Positions 27,420 to 36,323 are shown, counted from the stretch's first letter. The stretch is 64,000 nt of DNA from Sphingomonas sp. EC-HK361 (GCF_902498785.1 NZ_LR701493.1:86372-150371), one strand, 5' to 3'. Notes: a model not told the origin generated them from the sequence alone. Numbers and translations: made by a program.

Positions 27420-27890
27420 GTGCCGGTCACGCTTCACCTCGCGCGCGCCGCCAATGGCGTCATCGGCGTCGACGGACGCCTGCCCTGGCATATCCCGGCG
27501 GACCTGAAGCGCTTCAAGGCGCAGACGATGGGCCGCGCGATGGTGATGGGGCGCAAGACGTTCGAGAGCTTTCCCGCACCACTGCCGGGGCGGCGCCACA
27601 TCGTGCTGACCCGCGATCCAGACTGGACCGCGGCGGGGGCCGAGGTGGCGCACAGCCTCGACGCCGCGCTGGCGCTCGCCGGTCCCGATGCGGCGGTGAT
27701 CGGCGGGGCCGAGGTGTTCGCGCTGGCGCTGCCGCATGCCGAACGGATCGAGCTGACCGAGGTGCACCGCGATTACCCGGGGGATGCGGTCGTGCCGCCC
27801 TTCGCGGGGTGGCGCGAGGTCGCGCGCGAGGACTTTGCGGCGCAGGGCGATCGGCCCGCCTACAGCTTCGCAACGCTGATCCGGGAGTGA
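27420..27890 (+). CDS. folA: dihydrofolate reductase
   Basis: Reduces dihydrofolate to tetrahydrofolate with NADPH. 156 residues from GTG 27420, one base after the thyA stop, so translation is likely coupled. ARAANGVIGVDGRLPWHIPADLK, the MGRKTFES motif and the IGGAEVFALAL segment identify it. It is the trimethoprim target. A palindromic repeat follows its stop directly. Confidence 0.95.
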   Translation: MPVTLHLARAANGVIGVDGRLPWHIPADLKRFKAQTMGRAMVMGRKTFESFPAPLPGRRHIVLTRDPDWTAAGAEVAHSLDAALALAGPDAAVIGGAEVFALALPHAERIELTEVHRDYPGDAVVPPFAGWREVAREDFAAQGDRPAYSFATLIRE

Positions 27891-27891
27891 G

Positions 27892-27948
27892 CGTATCCCC
27901 GCGAAGGCGGGAATCTAGACTGGGTTCCCGCCTTCGCGGGAACACATC
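27892..27948. repeat. CCGCGAAGGCGGG palindrome after folA
   Basis: TCCCCGCGAAGGCGGGAAT and its inverse TTCCCGCCTTCGCGGGAA flank CTAGACTGGG. It follows the folA stop and could act as a transcript-end hairpin. Confidence 0.85.
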
Positions 27949-27992
27949 GGGACGCACTAGCACCGCGCTGTTGCCCCCTCTATAGCCGCGTC

Positions 27993-28928
27993 ATGCAGCG
28001 GCTGGACGGCGGCGCAGCGGTTCCCGACGCCCTTGCCGGCGGGATCGTCGCGCTGGGCAATTTCGACGGATTTCATATCGGGCATCAGGCCGTCATCGGC
28101 CAGGCCGTCGGATGGGCGCGGCGCGAGGGGCGACCCGCGATCGTCGCGACGTTCGATCCGCACCCCGTCCGCCACTTCCGCCCGGACGCGCCACCTTTCC
28201 GCCTGACCACCCTCGATCAACGCGAGCGGCTGTTCGCGAGTGCGGGTGCCGATGCGATGGCGGTGTTCCACTTCGACGCGGGGCTGGCGGCCCTGACCGC
28301 AGAGGCATTCGTCAGCGAACGGCTCGTGGGCGCGCTCCACATCGCAGGCGTGGTGACGGGGTCGGACTTCACCTTCGGCAATCGCAAGGGCGGCACTGTC
28401 GCGACACTCGCCGCGGCAGGTCAGGCGTATGGCTTCGGCGTGGAGACGGTGGGGCCGGTCGCCTTCGATGGCGAGGTCGTCTCCTCGACGCGCATCCGCG
28501 ATGCGCTGAAGGCAGGTGACATGGCGACCGCGGCGAAGCTGCTGACGCGGCCGTTCGCGATCGAAGGAGTTGTCCAGCACGGCGACAAGATCGGCCGCAC
28601 GATCGGCTATCCGACCGCCAATATCGACATGGGCAAGTATCTGCGCCCCGCCTACGGCATCTATGCGGTGCGCGGGCGGCTCCCCGACGGGCGCGTGCTG
28701 GACGGCGCCGCGAACCTCGGCATCCGCCCCAGCTTCGATCCCCCGCGCGAGATGCTGGAGTCGTACTTCTTCGATTTTACCGGCGATCTCTACGGCCAGA
28801 CGATCGCGGTCGAACTGGTGGCGTATCTGCGTCCCGAGGCAAAGTTCGATACGCTGGACGCGCTCACGGCGCAGATGGACGCGGATTGCGCGCAGGCGCG
28901 GCGCGCCTTAAGCGCTCAGCACCCATGA
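27993..28928 (+). CDS. ribF: bifunctional riboflavin kinase / FAD synthetase
   Basis: Makes FMN and then FAD. 311 residues. The N-terminal FAD synthetase domain has GNFDGFHIGHQAVI (a nucleotidyltransferase HIGH-like motif) and GSDFTFGN. The C-terminal riboflavin kinase domain has GRTIGYPTANI and the terminal RPEAKFD segment. The stop overlaps the ileS ATG by four bases, the usual ribF-ileS-lspA order. Confidence 0.95.
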   Translation: MQRLDGGAAVPDALAGGIVALGNFDGFHIGHQAVIGQAVGWARREGRPAIVATFDPHPVRHFRPDAPPFRLTTLDQRERLFASAGADAMAVFHFDAGLAALTAEAFVSERLVGALHIAGVVTGSDFTFGNRKGGTVATLAAAGQAYGFGVETVGPVAFDGEVVSSTRIRDALKAGDMATAAKLLTRPFAIEGVVQHGDKIGRTIGYPTANIDMGKYLRPAYGIYAVRGRLPDGRVLDGAANLGIRPSFDPPREMLESYFFDFTGDLYGQTIAVELVAYLRPEAKFDTLDALTAQMDADCAQARRALSAQHP

Positions 28929-31900
28929 CCGACACCACCGACACCCCTCAGCGCGACTGGCGCGATACCGTCTTCCTGCCGAAGACCGACTTTCCGATGA
29001 AGGCGGGGCTGCCGCAGAAGGAGCCTGCGATCCTCGCCAAGTGGCAGGCGGCGAACCTCTACGACCGGCTGCGCGACGCGCGGCGCGGGCGCGAGAAGTT
29101 CATCCTCCACGACGGCCCGCCCTATGCCAATGGCGACATGCATATCGGGCATGCGCTGAACCATATCCTGAAGGACATGGTGGTTCGCACCCAGTCGCTG
29201 CTGGGCAAGGACGCGCCCTATGTGCCCGGCTGGGACTGCCACGGCCTGCCGATCGAATGGAAGGTCGAGGAGGAGTATCGCAAGAAGAAGCGCAGCAAAG
29301 ATGACGTGCCCGCTGACGAGTTCCGCGCGGAATGCCGGGCCTATGCGCAGAAATGGGTCGATATCCAGCGCGAGCAGCTGAAGCGGCTGGGGATCAATGG
29401 CGACTGGGACCATCCGTATCTGACGATGGATTTTCAGGCGGAGGCGACGATCGTCACCGAGCTGATGAAGTTCGCCGAGAGCGACCAACTTTATCGCGGG
29501 GCGAAGCCGGTGATGTGGTCGCCGGTGGAAAAGACCGCGCTGGCCGAGGCCGAGGTCGAGTATGAGGACATCACGTCGACGCAGATCGATGTGGCGTTCG
29601 AGATCGTCGAGGCGCCGAATGCGCCGGAGCTGGTCGGCGCGCATGCGGTGATCTGGACGACGACGCCGTGGACGATTCCGGTGAACCAGGCGCTCGCTTA
29701 TGGGCCGGAGATTGAGTACCGTCTTTGCCGCAAACGCCAGGATGACGGGCGGCAATATTTAATCGCGCTGGACCTCATTGGTGTGACGGAAGCGCGTGTC
29801 GGCAATCTTGTGCCGATACAGGCGATCAAGGGCTCGCAACTTGCCGGCGCCGTTGCCCGCCACCCGATTTACAACTTCCTCCGTCACCCCGGCGAAGGCC
29901 GGGGTCCCGCTTCTTCTTCTGGCGCGGGCGAAGGCAGCGGGAGCCCAGATCAAGTCCGGAGTGAAGGGGAGTGGGAGCGGGCGCTCGCGTTCTTCGCCAA
30001 GCCTCGCCCATTCCTTCCCGGCGATTTCGTCACCACCGATGCCGGCACCGGCCTCGTCCATATGGCGCCCGATCACGGCGAGGACGATTTTGAGCTTTGC
30101 AAGGCGTACGGCATCGATCCGGTCTTCGCGGTCGAGGCGGACGGGAAATACCGTGCGGACTGGGCGTGGCTCGGCGGGCAGGGGAGCGTCATCAATACCA
30201 GGTTCGTCGCGTCGGACGGGCCGATTTGCTCCGATCTGCGCGCGGCGGGCGGGTTGCTCGCTGCGAGCGACGATTTCCGGCACAGCTATCCGCATAGTTG
30301 GCGGTCGAAGGCGAAGGTGATCTTCCGCTGCACGCCGCAGTGGTTCGTGTCGATGGATCGGCCCCTCTCCCAGCGGGAGAGGGAGGGAGCGGCGGAGCCG
30401 CGGAAGGGTGAGGGCGGCACGGCTGACGTCGCGCACTCGCCCTCACCCCGCGCTGCTGCGCAGCTTGCCCCTCTCCCGCCGGGAGAGGGGATCGACACGC
30501 TGCGCACCCGCGCCATTGCCGCCATCGCCGACACGAAATTCTACCCCGAAAAGGGCCGCAACCGGATCGGGGCGATGGTCGAGGGGCGGCCCGATTGGGT
30601 GCTCTCGCGCCAGCGCGCGTGGGGCGTGCCGATCACGCTGTTCGTCGATCGCAAGACGGGTAAGTATCTGAAGGACCCGGCGGTCAACGCGCGGATTATC
30701 GCGGCTGTGCGTGCGGGCGGGGTGGATGCCTGGTCCGACGCGCGGGCGCAGGAGTATCTGGGCGAGGCCTACCGCGCAGAGGATTTCGAGCGCGTCACCG
30801 ACATTCTCGACGTGTGGTTTGATTCGGGGTGCACCCATGCCTTCGTGCTGGAAAGCGGGCGGTGGCCGGATTTGACGTGGCCGGCGAACCTGTATCTCGA
30901 AGGCTCCGACCAGCATCGCGGGTGGTTCCAGTCGTCGCTCCTCGAAAGCTGCGGGACGCGGGGGCGGGCGCCGTATGATGCAGTGCTGACCCACGGGTTC
31001 ACGATGGATTCGAAGGGCATGAAGATGTCCAAGAGCCTCGGCAACACGATCAATCCGCTCGACCTGATGCGCGATTACGGGGCGGATATCCTGCGGCTGT
31101 GGGCGCTGTCGGTCGATTTCACCGAGGATCACCGGATCGGGAAGGAAATCCTGGCCGGGGTCGCGGACCAGTATCGCAAGCTGCGCAATACATTCCGCTA
31201 TCTGCTGGGGGCGCTTGACGGGTTCAGCAAGGCGGAGCGGGTCGCGCCGGCGGACATGCCGGAGCTGGAGCGGTATGTGCTGCATTTGCTCCGCGCGCTG
31301 GACGTGGAGATGAAGGCGGCGGTCGAGGGGTATGACTTCAACCGCTACGTCCGCGCGCTGACCGATTTCGCGAACGAGGACCTGTCGGCCTTCTTCTTCG
31401 ATATCCGCAAGGATTCGCTCTATTGCGACGCGGCGGACGATCCGAAGCGGCGCGCGTATCGGACGGTGCTCGACACGCTGTTCCACGCGCTGGTGCGCTA
31501 TGCGGCACCGGTGCTCGTCTTCACCGCGGAAGAGGTGTGGCAGACACGCTATCCCGATGCGGAGTCGGTGCATTTGCTGGAGTGGCCGGAGTTGCCCGCT
31601 GCCACGGCGGATGACAATGCCGTCGCCCAGCGCTGGCTCGCCGTGCGCGCGTTGCGGGAACGGGTGACCGAATCGATCGAGCCCTTACGTCGGGAGAAAA
31701 CGGTGCGGTCGAGCCTCGAAGCCGAGGTTGTCGTGCCAGACATGCCGCTGGACGCCGATGCGCTGGCGGAGGCATTCATCGTGGCGAAGGTGTCGGCGGG
31801 CGATAGCGTCGATGTGATCCGCACCGACTTCCTCAAATGCGGCCGCTGCTGGCGGCATCTGCCCGAAGTGAGCGAGGACGGCGCGCTGTGTGCCCGGTGC

Positions 31901-31930
31901 GAGAGCGTCGTGAGCGAGGTGGTCGCGTGA
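28925..31930 (+). CDS. ileS: isoleucyl-tRNA synthetase carrying two repeat-encoded insertions
   Basis: Charges tRNA-Ile and edits misactivated valine. 1001 residues (E. coli IleS has 938). HIGH at 73-76, KMSKS at 700-704 and C-terminal zinc cysteines (CGRCW and CARCE) are intact, so the enzyme should be functional. Two dispersed palindromes are translated in frame. One is about residues 320-348 inside the editing domain; the other is residues 480-522, just before the GRNRIGAMVEGRPDWVLSRQRAWG catalytic segment. Both leave the frame unbroken. The start overlaps ribF, and lspA overlaps the end (GTGA). Confidence 0.96.
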   Translation: MTDTTDTPQRDWRDTVFLPKTDFPMKAGLPQKEPAILAKWQAANLYDRLRDARRGREKFILHDGPPYANGDMHIGHALNHILKDMVVRTQSLLGKDAPYVPGWDCHGLPIEWKVEEEYRKKKRSKDDVPADEFRAECRAYAQKWVDIQREQLKRLGINGDWDHPYLTMDFQAEATIVTELMKFAESDQLYRGAKPVMWSPVEKTALAEAEVEYEDITSTQIDVAFEIVEAPNAPELVGAHAVIWTTTPWTIPVNQALAYGPEIEYRLCRKRQDDGRQYLIALDLIGVTEARVGNLVPIQAIKGSQLAGAVARHPIYNFLRHPGEGRGPASSSGAGEGSGSPDQVRSEGEWERALAFFAKPRPFLPGDFVTTDAGTGLVHMAPDHGEDDFELCKAYGIDPVFAVEADGKYRADWAWLGGQGSVINTRFVASDGPICSDLRAAGGLLAASDDFRHSYPHSWRSKAKVIFRCTPQWFVSMDRPLSQREREGAAEPRKGEGGTADVAHSPSPRAAAQLAPLPPGEGIDTLRTRAIAAIADTKFYPEKGRNRIGAMVEGRPDWVLSRQRAWGVPITLFVDRKTGKYLKDPAVNARIIAAVRAGGVDAWSDARAQEYLGEAYRAEDFERVTDILDVWFDSGCTHAFVLESGRWPDLTWPANLYLEGSDQHRGWFQSSLLESCGTRGRAPYDAVLTHGFTMDSKGMKMSKSLGNTINPLDLMRDYGADILRLWALSVDFTEDHRIGKEILAGVADQYRKLRNTFRYLLGALDGFSKAERVAPADMPELERYVLHLLRALDVEMKAAVEGYDFNRYVRALTDFANEDLSAFFFDIRKDSLYCDAADDPKRRAYRTVLDTLFHALVRYAAPVLVFTAEEVWQTRYPDAESVHLLEWPELPAATADDNAVAQRWLAVRALRERVTESIEPLRREKTVRSSLEAEVVVPDMPLDADALAEAFIVAKVSAGDSVDVIRTDFLKCGRCWRHLPEVSEDGALCARCESVVSEVVA
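29882..29966. repeat. CGTCACCCCGGCGAAGGCCGG palindrome, in frame inside ileS
   Basis: CACCCCGGCGAAGGCCGGGG is a clear hairpin arm, here read as RHPGEGRGP from IleS residue 320. The second half is decayed and continues as a Ser/Gly/Glu-rich stretch. The exact right boundary is uncertain. Confidence 0.8.
30362..30490. repeat. CCCTCTCCC...GGGAGAGGG palindrome, in frame inside ileS
   Basis: CCCCTCTCCCAGCGGGAGAG at the left and CCCCTCTCCCGCCGGGAGAG at the right enclose GGGTGAGGGC and GCCCTCACCC sub-arms. It is 129 bases, exactly 43 codons, and adds IleS residues 480-522. Confidence 0.88.
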
Positions 31931-32439
31931 CCCGCGCGATGCCCCGCCTCGGCCTGATGCTCGCGGGCGCCATCTTCGTGCTCGATCAGCTGGTGAAGTG
32001 GATCGTCACCGGGCCGCTCGGCATCGCCACGCTGGGTGATGCGAAGACGCTGCTGCCGATCTTCGACCTGCGTTTCGTCCCCAATATCGGCGTCTCGCTC
32101 GGGCTGATTCGGGCGGACAGCGACGCGATGCGCTGGGCGCTCGTGGTGCTCACCGCGGCGATTGCCATCGGCGTGGCGGTGTGGATGTTCCGTGAGCCGC
32201 GGCGCGGCGATCAGGTCGCGCTCGGGCTGGTGCTCGGCGGGGCGCTCGGCAATATCGTCGACCGGGTTCGGTTCGGCTATGTCGTCGATTTCGCCGACCT
32301 GCACTTCGGCGAATGGCGCCCGTTTCTCGTCTTCAACCTGGCCGATGCGGCGATTACCATCGGCGTGCTCATCCTGCTTGCGCGCGCGCTTCTGATCCGC
32401 GACAAGCCGCGTGCCCCTTCGGAGAATGTGAATGCGTAA
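31927..32439 (+). CDS. lspA: lipoprotein signal peptidase II
   Basis: Inner-membrane aspartyl protease that removes signal peptides from lipidated prolipoproteins. 170 residues from GTG 31927, which overlaps the ileS stop. Four membrane segments are visible. The catalytic Asp residues lie in GNIVDRVRFG and FNLADAAI. It is followed, with eight bases of overlap, by a lipoprotein gene that is itself a likely substrate. Confidence 0.94.
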   Translation: MTRAMPRLGLMLAGAIFVLDQLVKWIVTGPLGIATLGDAKTLLPIFDLRFVPNIGVSLGLIRADSDAMRWALVVLTAAIAIGVAVWMFREPRRGDQVALGLVLGGALGNIVDRVRFGYVVDFADLHFGEWRPFLVFNLADAAITIGVLILLARALLIRDKPRAPSENVNA

Positions 32440-32911
32440 GACCGTCCTCATCGCAACCGGCCTCGCCGCCGCGGCGCTGCTCTCCGGTTGCGGCAAGCGC
32501 GGCTACGACCGTGCGCGCCCCGACGAGTTCGCGGTCGCGCGGCAGGCGCCGCTCATCATCCCGCCCGATTTCGCGCTGGTCCCGCCGCAGCCGGGCGCCG
32601 CGCGCGTGCAGGCTGGCAACCCGCAGCAGGATGCGCTGAGCGCGCTCTTCGGCGACAATACAGGCCGCTCGGGCGCCGAGCGTGCGACGCTGAACGAGGC
32701 GGGCGACGCCGATGCGGGCATCCGCTCCGATGTGGGCGATCCGGGCACCAATGTCGTCGACAAGGGCCAGACGACGCGCGACATCATCGCAGCGCCGCAG
32801 GGCGACGGTCAGGATGCCCGCGCGGCGGTGCCGCAGGCTGGGGCGGCGCCTACGCCAGCTCCCACGCCTGCTCCGACGCCCACGCCTGCCCCAACAACGA
32901 CGCCGCAATAA
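32432..32911 (+). CDS. DUF3035 family lipoprotein
   Basis: 159 residues. The lipoprotein signal MRKTVLIATGLAAAALLSGC has Cys20 in LSGC. RPDEFAVARQAPLIIPPDF and PPQPGA are the DUF3035 hallmark. A polar middle and a Pro/Ala/Thr tail (APTPAPTPAPT) follow, which could span the periplasm or cell wall. The family is typical of alphaproteobacteria and of unknown function, and is often found beside lspA and ileS. Confidence 0.85.
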   Translation: MRKTVLIATGLAAAALLSGCGKRGYDRARPDEFAVARQAPLIIPPDFALVPPQPGAARVQAGNPQQDALSALFGDNTGRSGAERATLNEAGDADAGIRSDVGDPGTNVVDKGQTTRDIIAAPQGDGQDARAAVPQAGAAPTPAPTPAPTPTPAPTTTPQ

Positions 32912-32958
32912 GCTCGCGTCTGTCGGACGATGGTTCGGACAGCTGAATAGAGCGCCAC

Positions 32959-33042
32959 CGTGCTCCCGCGCACGCGGGAGCCCAGAGTTTCAAACGGTGG
33001 CGCCTGTTGCCCTGGACTCCCGCCTGCGCGGGAGTACAATTG
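32959..33042. repeat. TGCTCCCGCGCACGCGGGAG palindrome pair
   Basis: CTCCCGCGCACGCGGGAG and CTCCCGCCTGCGCGGGAG, 40 bases apart, form a variant of the CCGCGAAGGCGGG family. It sits after the DUF3035 gene, in the 251-base gap before the porin. Confidence 0.75.
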
Positions 33043-33074
33043 CTGTAACGCCGCGCTGGGCGAAATACGCCCAT

Positions 33075-33147
33075 CCGTTCGCCCTGAGCGAAGTCGAAGG
33101 GCAAGCGCCAGGCACAGTGCTTCGACTTCGCTCAGCACAAACGGGAA
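33075..33147. repeat. CCGTTCGCCCTGAGCGAAGTCGAAGG element
   Basis: GCCCTGAGCGAAGTCGAAGG and its inverse CTTCGACTTCGCTCAGCA surround a 20-base core. It lies beside the previous repeat; together they fill most of the convergent 32912-33162 gap, in which I see no gene. Confidence 0.8.
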
Positions 33148-33162
33148 ATTGCGCTGGCTTCC

Positions 33163-34002
33163 TTAAAACGCCGCGCTGAGCGAGAACACGACCGTCGGAT
33201 CGGTGATCGAAGACCCATCCGTCGTCTTCGCCAGGTTCGGCTTGAGATACGCCGATTCGCGGTCGCCGATATCGGTATCGACATACGATACGCTGAGCGT
33301 CAGGTTCTTGTAGACCGCCCAGTCTGCGCCGAGGTTCCAGTCGACATAGTTGCCGGTGGGCGCGAGGCTGGTGCCGTTCGGGCCGAGGCCGGGATTGCCC
33401 TTCGACGCGCCGATATGCGCGCGCAGCGTCACCGGTGTATTGGGAATGCCCGCGGTCGCATCGCCGGTGATGTAGAGATTGTCCCACCGCTTCGGATCGC
33501 GCTGGATGCCGGCGGCATAGTCGGCGGCGCTGTCATAGATGCGGCCGAGCGAGGTCTGGGTCGGCGCGTAATAGACCCCGGCGGTCAGCGTCGCGGGGCC
33601 GGCGGTGCCCGACAGCCGGCCGAAGAACTCGACGACATCGCTTTCGGAATAGCCGCCCGGATAGGTGTACCACGTTACCCCGGTATCGATCGTCGCGCTG
33701 CCGAAGGTGTGCTTGTAGCCGCCAATCGCATCGAGCTCCATGTTCGCGCCGCCGAACGTGCCCCAGCCGGACAGGTTGGATGCGAAGGTGCCGATATAGA
33801 AGCCGCTCTCATGCGCGATCGTCAGCGATCCCTGGACCGCGGCATGCTTGTCGGTCTGGGAAATGCCGCGCAGGCGATAATCGCTGTAGACGCCGACCGT
33901 GCCGCTGACGGTGACGGGCGGCGGCGGTGCCGTATCCTGCGCGAATGCAGGCGTGGCGGCGGCGAGCAAAAGCCCGCTGAGAAGTGAGTGGGAGAAGCGC
34001 AT
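33163..34002 (-). CDS. TorF-family outer-membrane porin-like protein
   Basis: 279 residues. The signal peptide is MRFSHSLLSGLLLAAATPAFAQ. A beta-barrel follows, starting with VSGTVGVYSDYRLRGISQT, the TorF family signature, and ending in Phe (FSLSAAF), the C-terminal residue favoured for outer-membrane insertion. Start 34002 is set by the signal peptide. Substrate unknown. Upstream lie two inverted repeats and a weak EcfG-like promoter. Confidence 0.85.
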   Translation of the reverse strand: MRFSHSLLSGLLLAAATPAFAQDTAPPPPVTVSGTVGVYSDYRLRGISQTDKHAAVQGSLTIAHESGFYIGTFASNLSGWGTFGGANMELDAIGGYKHTFGSATIDTGVTWYTYPGGYSESDVVEFFGRLSGTAGPATLTAGVYYAPTQTSLGRIYDSAADYAAGIQRDPKRWDNLYITGDATAGIPNTPVTLRAHIGASKGNPGLGPNGTSLAPTGNYVDWNLGADWAVYKNLTLSVSYVDTDIGDRESAYLKPNLAKTTDGSSITDPTVVFSLSAAF

Positions 34003-34017
34003 CGGTGTCCTTTCGGA

Positions 34018-34042
34018 AACGAAGAATGAGGGCCGATGTCCC
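34018..34042 (-). promoter_or_regulatory. weak EcfG-like promoter before the TorF gene
   Basis: On the minus strand GGGAC is followed after 16 bases by CGTT. This differs by one base from GGAAC-N16/17-CGTT, in the highly conserved -35 part, so the call is weak. Confidence 0.25.
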
Positions 34043-34151
34043 CGCCTGCCTGTCGCCGGCGCCGCATCTGTCGGGCTGAAAGCCCCGCGCGGTCTTGCAA
34101 CGACCCCCGGATAGTGCGCGTCTCTGCTGCGGCGCACAAGAGATTTGTTAC

Positions 34152-34193
34152 GTCCCGGTTGCATCTCGGGACAGATCGTTGCGCGAGTGCAAC
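34152..34193. promoter_or_regulatory. two inverted repeats upstream of the TorF gene
   Basis: GTCCCG-N9-CGGGAC (34152-34172) and GTTGC-N6-GCAAC (34178-34193) stand side by side, 150-190 bases upstream of the porin start. They could be a repressor operator or mRNA hairpins. Confidence 0.35.
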
Positions 34194-34243
34194 ACTCCCG
34201 CATCACCCCGGCCTCGCTTCAAGGTGACGATCGGCGCTGGCCT

Positions 34244-35452
34244 CTACATGGCTGCCGAAAACCGCCGCAACCCCGCTGCAAGATCGGCGATCAGGTCGTC
34301 GGTGTCCTCCAGTCCGATCTGGAGCCGGACGAGCGGGCCTGCGAAGTCGGGCGCTGTCGCCGTGCGATGCCGGGCGGGATCGATCGGCAGCGCGAGGCTT
34401 TCAAACCCGCCCCAGCTGTAACCGATCCCGAAGAGGTCGAGCCCGTCGATCAGCGCCGCACGCGCCGCCTCGTCTCCGCCATTCAGGGCGAAGGCGAAGA
34501 GACCGGACGACCCGAGAAAATCGCGCTTCCAATAGTCGTGCCCGGGGCAGGACGGGAGCGCGGGGTGAAGCACGGTCGCGATTTCGGGCCGCGCGGCGAG
34601 CCACTGCGCGATGCGCAGCGCGGAGGCTTCGTGATGCTTCAGCCGCACCGCCATTGTGCGCAGCCCGCGGCTGCCGAGCCAGGCGTCGTCGGGGCTCGCG
34701 ACCTGGCCGAGCTGAAAGCTGGTCTCGCGCAGCCGCGCGAAATGGCCCGGCGCGGCAGTCACCGAACCCAGCATCACGTCGGAATGCCCGACGACATATT
34801 TGGTGCAGGCGAGGATCGACAGGTCGATTCCGTGTTCGATCGCCGGAAAGAGCAGGGGGGTCGCCCAGGTGTTGTCGAGGATCGTCACCACGCCGCGCGC
34901 CTTTGCTGCGGCGACGATCGCGGGCACATCCTGCACCTCGAAGGTCAGGCTGCCGGGACTCTCGATCAGGACCGCGCGGGTGCGTTCGCCGATCAGGTCG
35001 GCGATGCCCGCACCGATCATCGGATCGTAGAAGCGGGTCGTGATGCCCATCCGCTTGAGCAGCCCGTTCGCGATGCCGCGCGTCGGGTCATAGGCCGAAT
35101 CGACGCAGAGCAGTTCGTCGCCGGGCGCCAACACTGACAGCAAGGCGGCTGCGATCGCCGCCACGCCCGACGGATAGAGGAACGTCCCCTCGGCACCCGG
35201 TTCCAGCTCGGTCAGCGCATCGGCGAGCGTCCACTGGGTCGGCGTGCCGCGCCGGCCGTAGAACAGGCGGTGGTGCGTGTCGCGCGCGCCCGACGCGCGC
35301 AGGTCCGCGACACTGTCGTAGAGGATCGTTGAGGCGCGCCAGACCGGCGTGTTGACGATGCCAGCCGTCCATTCCTTGCGGCGGCCTGCGCCGACGACGC
35401 GCGTGGAATTGCCGGTCTTCGCCCTGATATCGCTCACGCCGCTATCGCTCAC
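34244..35452 (-). CDS. metC: cystathionine beta-lyase (PLP Cys/Met metabolism family)
   Basis: Cleaves cystathionine to homocysteine, pyruvate and ammonia. 402 residues from GTG 35452, which overlaps the sseA stop (GTGA). A second in-frame GTG five codons later, at 35437, arises from a 15-base tandem duplication and could also be used. The PLP lysine is in TKYVVGHSD; GVAAIAAALL and the FGIGYSWGGFESL C-terminal motif suit the MetC branch rather than MetB. The exact cystathionine substrate is by family. Confidence 0.88.
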   Translation of the reverse strand: MSDSGVSDIRAKTGNSTRVVGAGRRKEWTAGIVNTPVWRASTILYDSVADLRASGARDTHHRLFYGRRGTPTQWTLADALTELEPGAEGTFLYPSGVAAIAAALLSVLAPGDELLCVDSAYDPTRGIANGLLKRMGITTRFYDPMIGAGIADLIGERTRAVLIESPGSLTFEVQDVPAIVAAAKARGVVTILDNTWATPLLFPAIEHGIDLSILACTKYVVGHSDVMLGSVTAAPGHFARLRETSFQLGQVASPDDAWLGSRGLRTMAVRLKHHEASALRIAQWLAARPEIATVLHPALPSCPGHDYWKRDFLGSSGLFAFALNGGDEAARAALIDGLDLFGIGYSWGGFESLALPIDPARHRTATAPDFAGPLVRLQIGLEDTDDLIADLAAGLRRFSAAM

Positions 35453-35458
35453 GCCGCG
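35429..35458. repeat. 15-base tandem duplication at the sseA/metC junction
   Basis: ATCGCTCACGCCGCT is followed by ATCGCTCACGCCGCG. The duplication copies the GTGA stop/start overlap and gives metC two possible GTG starts in frame. Confidence 0.7.
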
Positions 35459-36288
35459 CCCATCGCCTTTTGCGTCGTGCGGTCGGCGCCCCATTCGGAC
35501 CAGCTGCCGTCATAGACCGCCGCGTCATTGCCGAGCAGGTGCGCGCCAAAGGCGAGGACCGAGGCGGTAATGCCCGAGCCGCAGGTGGTGACGAGCGGCT
35601 TCGACAGGTCGATGCCGGCACCCTCGAAGGCGGCCTTAAGCGCATCGCCCTGTTTCCAGGTGCCGTCCGGGTCGAACAGATCAGCATAATACAGGTTCTT
35701 CGATCCCGGAATATGGCCGGCATGGGTGGCAGGCCGGGGATCGGGCTCCTCGCCGGTGAAGCGCGCTTCGCTGCGGGCGTCGAGCACTTGCTCCGCGCCG
35801 CTTTCGACATTGGCCTTCATCTGCGCGAGATCGCGCACGCCCGTGGTGTCCGACCACACGGTGAAGTGCCGGTGGCGATGCTGCTCGCGTCCGCTCGCGA
35901 CCTCGCGGCCCTCCGCCTGCCACTTGGCGAACCCGCCATCGAGGATCGCGACGTCGTGCGCGCCGAACGTCCGGAGCATGAACCAGGCCCGCGCCGCGGT
36001 GTGGAGCGGCGAGTTGTCGTAGAGGACGATCCGGCTGCCGTCGCCCAGACCCAGCGACTGCATCCGGCTGGCGAACTTTTCGGCCGGGGGCAGCATCATC
36101 GGCAGGTCGGACGACGTATCGACGATCTCGCCCAGGTCCATGAAGACCGCGCCGGGAATATGCGCGGCTTCGTGCTCGGCAGCGCCGCTGCGCTTGTGCT
36201 CGGGCAGGAACCAGCTCGCATCGACGACGCGCAGGTCGTTCGCGCCAAGCTCGCCCGCGAGCCATTCGGTCGTCACCAACGCGTCCAT
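35449..36288 (-). CDS. sseA: 3-mercaptopyruvate sulfurtransferase
   Basis: Transfers sulfur from mercaptopyruvate to thiols or cyanide. 279 residues forming two rhodanese domains. The active-site Cys is in TTCGSGITAS (about residue 233), with the CGSGxTA loop that separates mercaptopyruvate from thiosulfate enzymes. It is co-translated with metC. Both genes sit downstream of the photolyase gene on the minus strand. Confidence 0.93.
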   Translation of the reverse strand: MDALVTTEWLAGELGANDLRVVDASWFLPEHKRSGAAEHEAAHIPGAVFMDLGEIVDTSSDLPMMLPPAEKFASRMQSLGLGDGSRIVLYDNSPLHTAARAWFMLRTFGAHDVAILDGGFAKWQAEGREVASGREQHRHRHFTVWSDTTGVRDLAQMKANVESGAEQVLDARSEARFTGEEPDPRPATHAGHIPGSKNLYYADLFDPDGTWKQGDALKAAFEGAGIDLSKPLVTTCGSGITASVLAFGAHLLGNDAAVYDGSWSEWGADRTTQKAMGAA

Positions 36289-36323
36289 CGCTTCGCCTCC
36301 TCGCCCGATTTGGTGCGCGAAGC

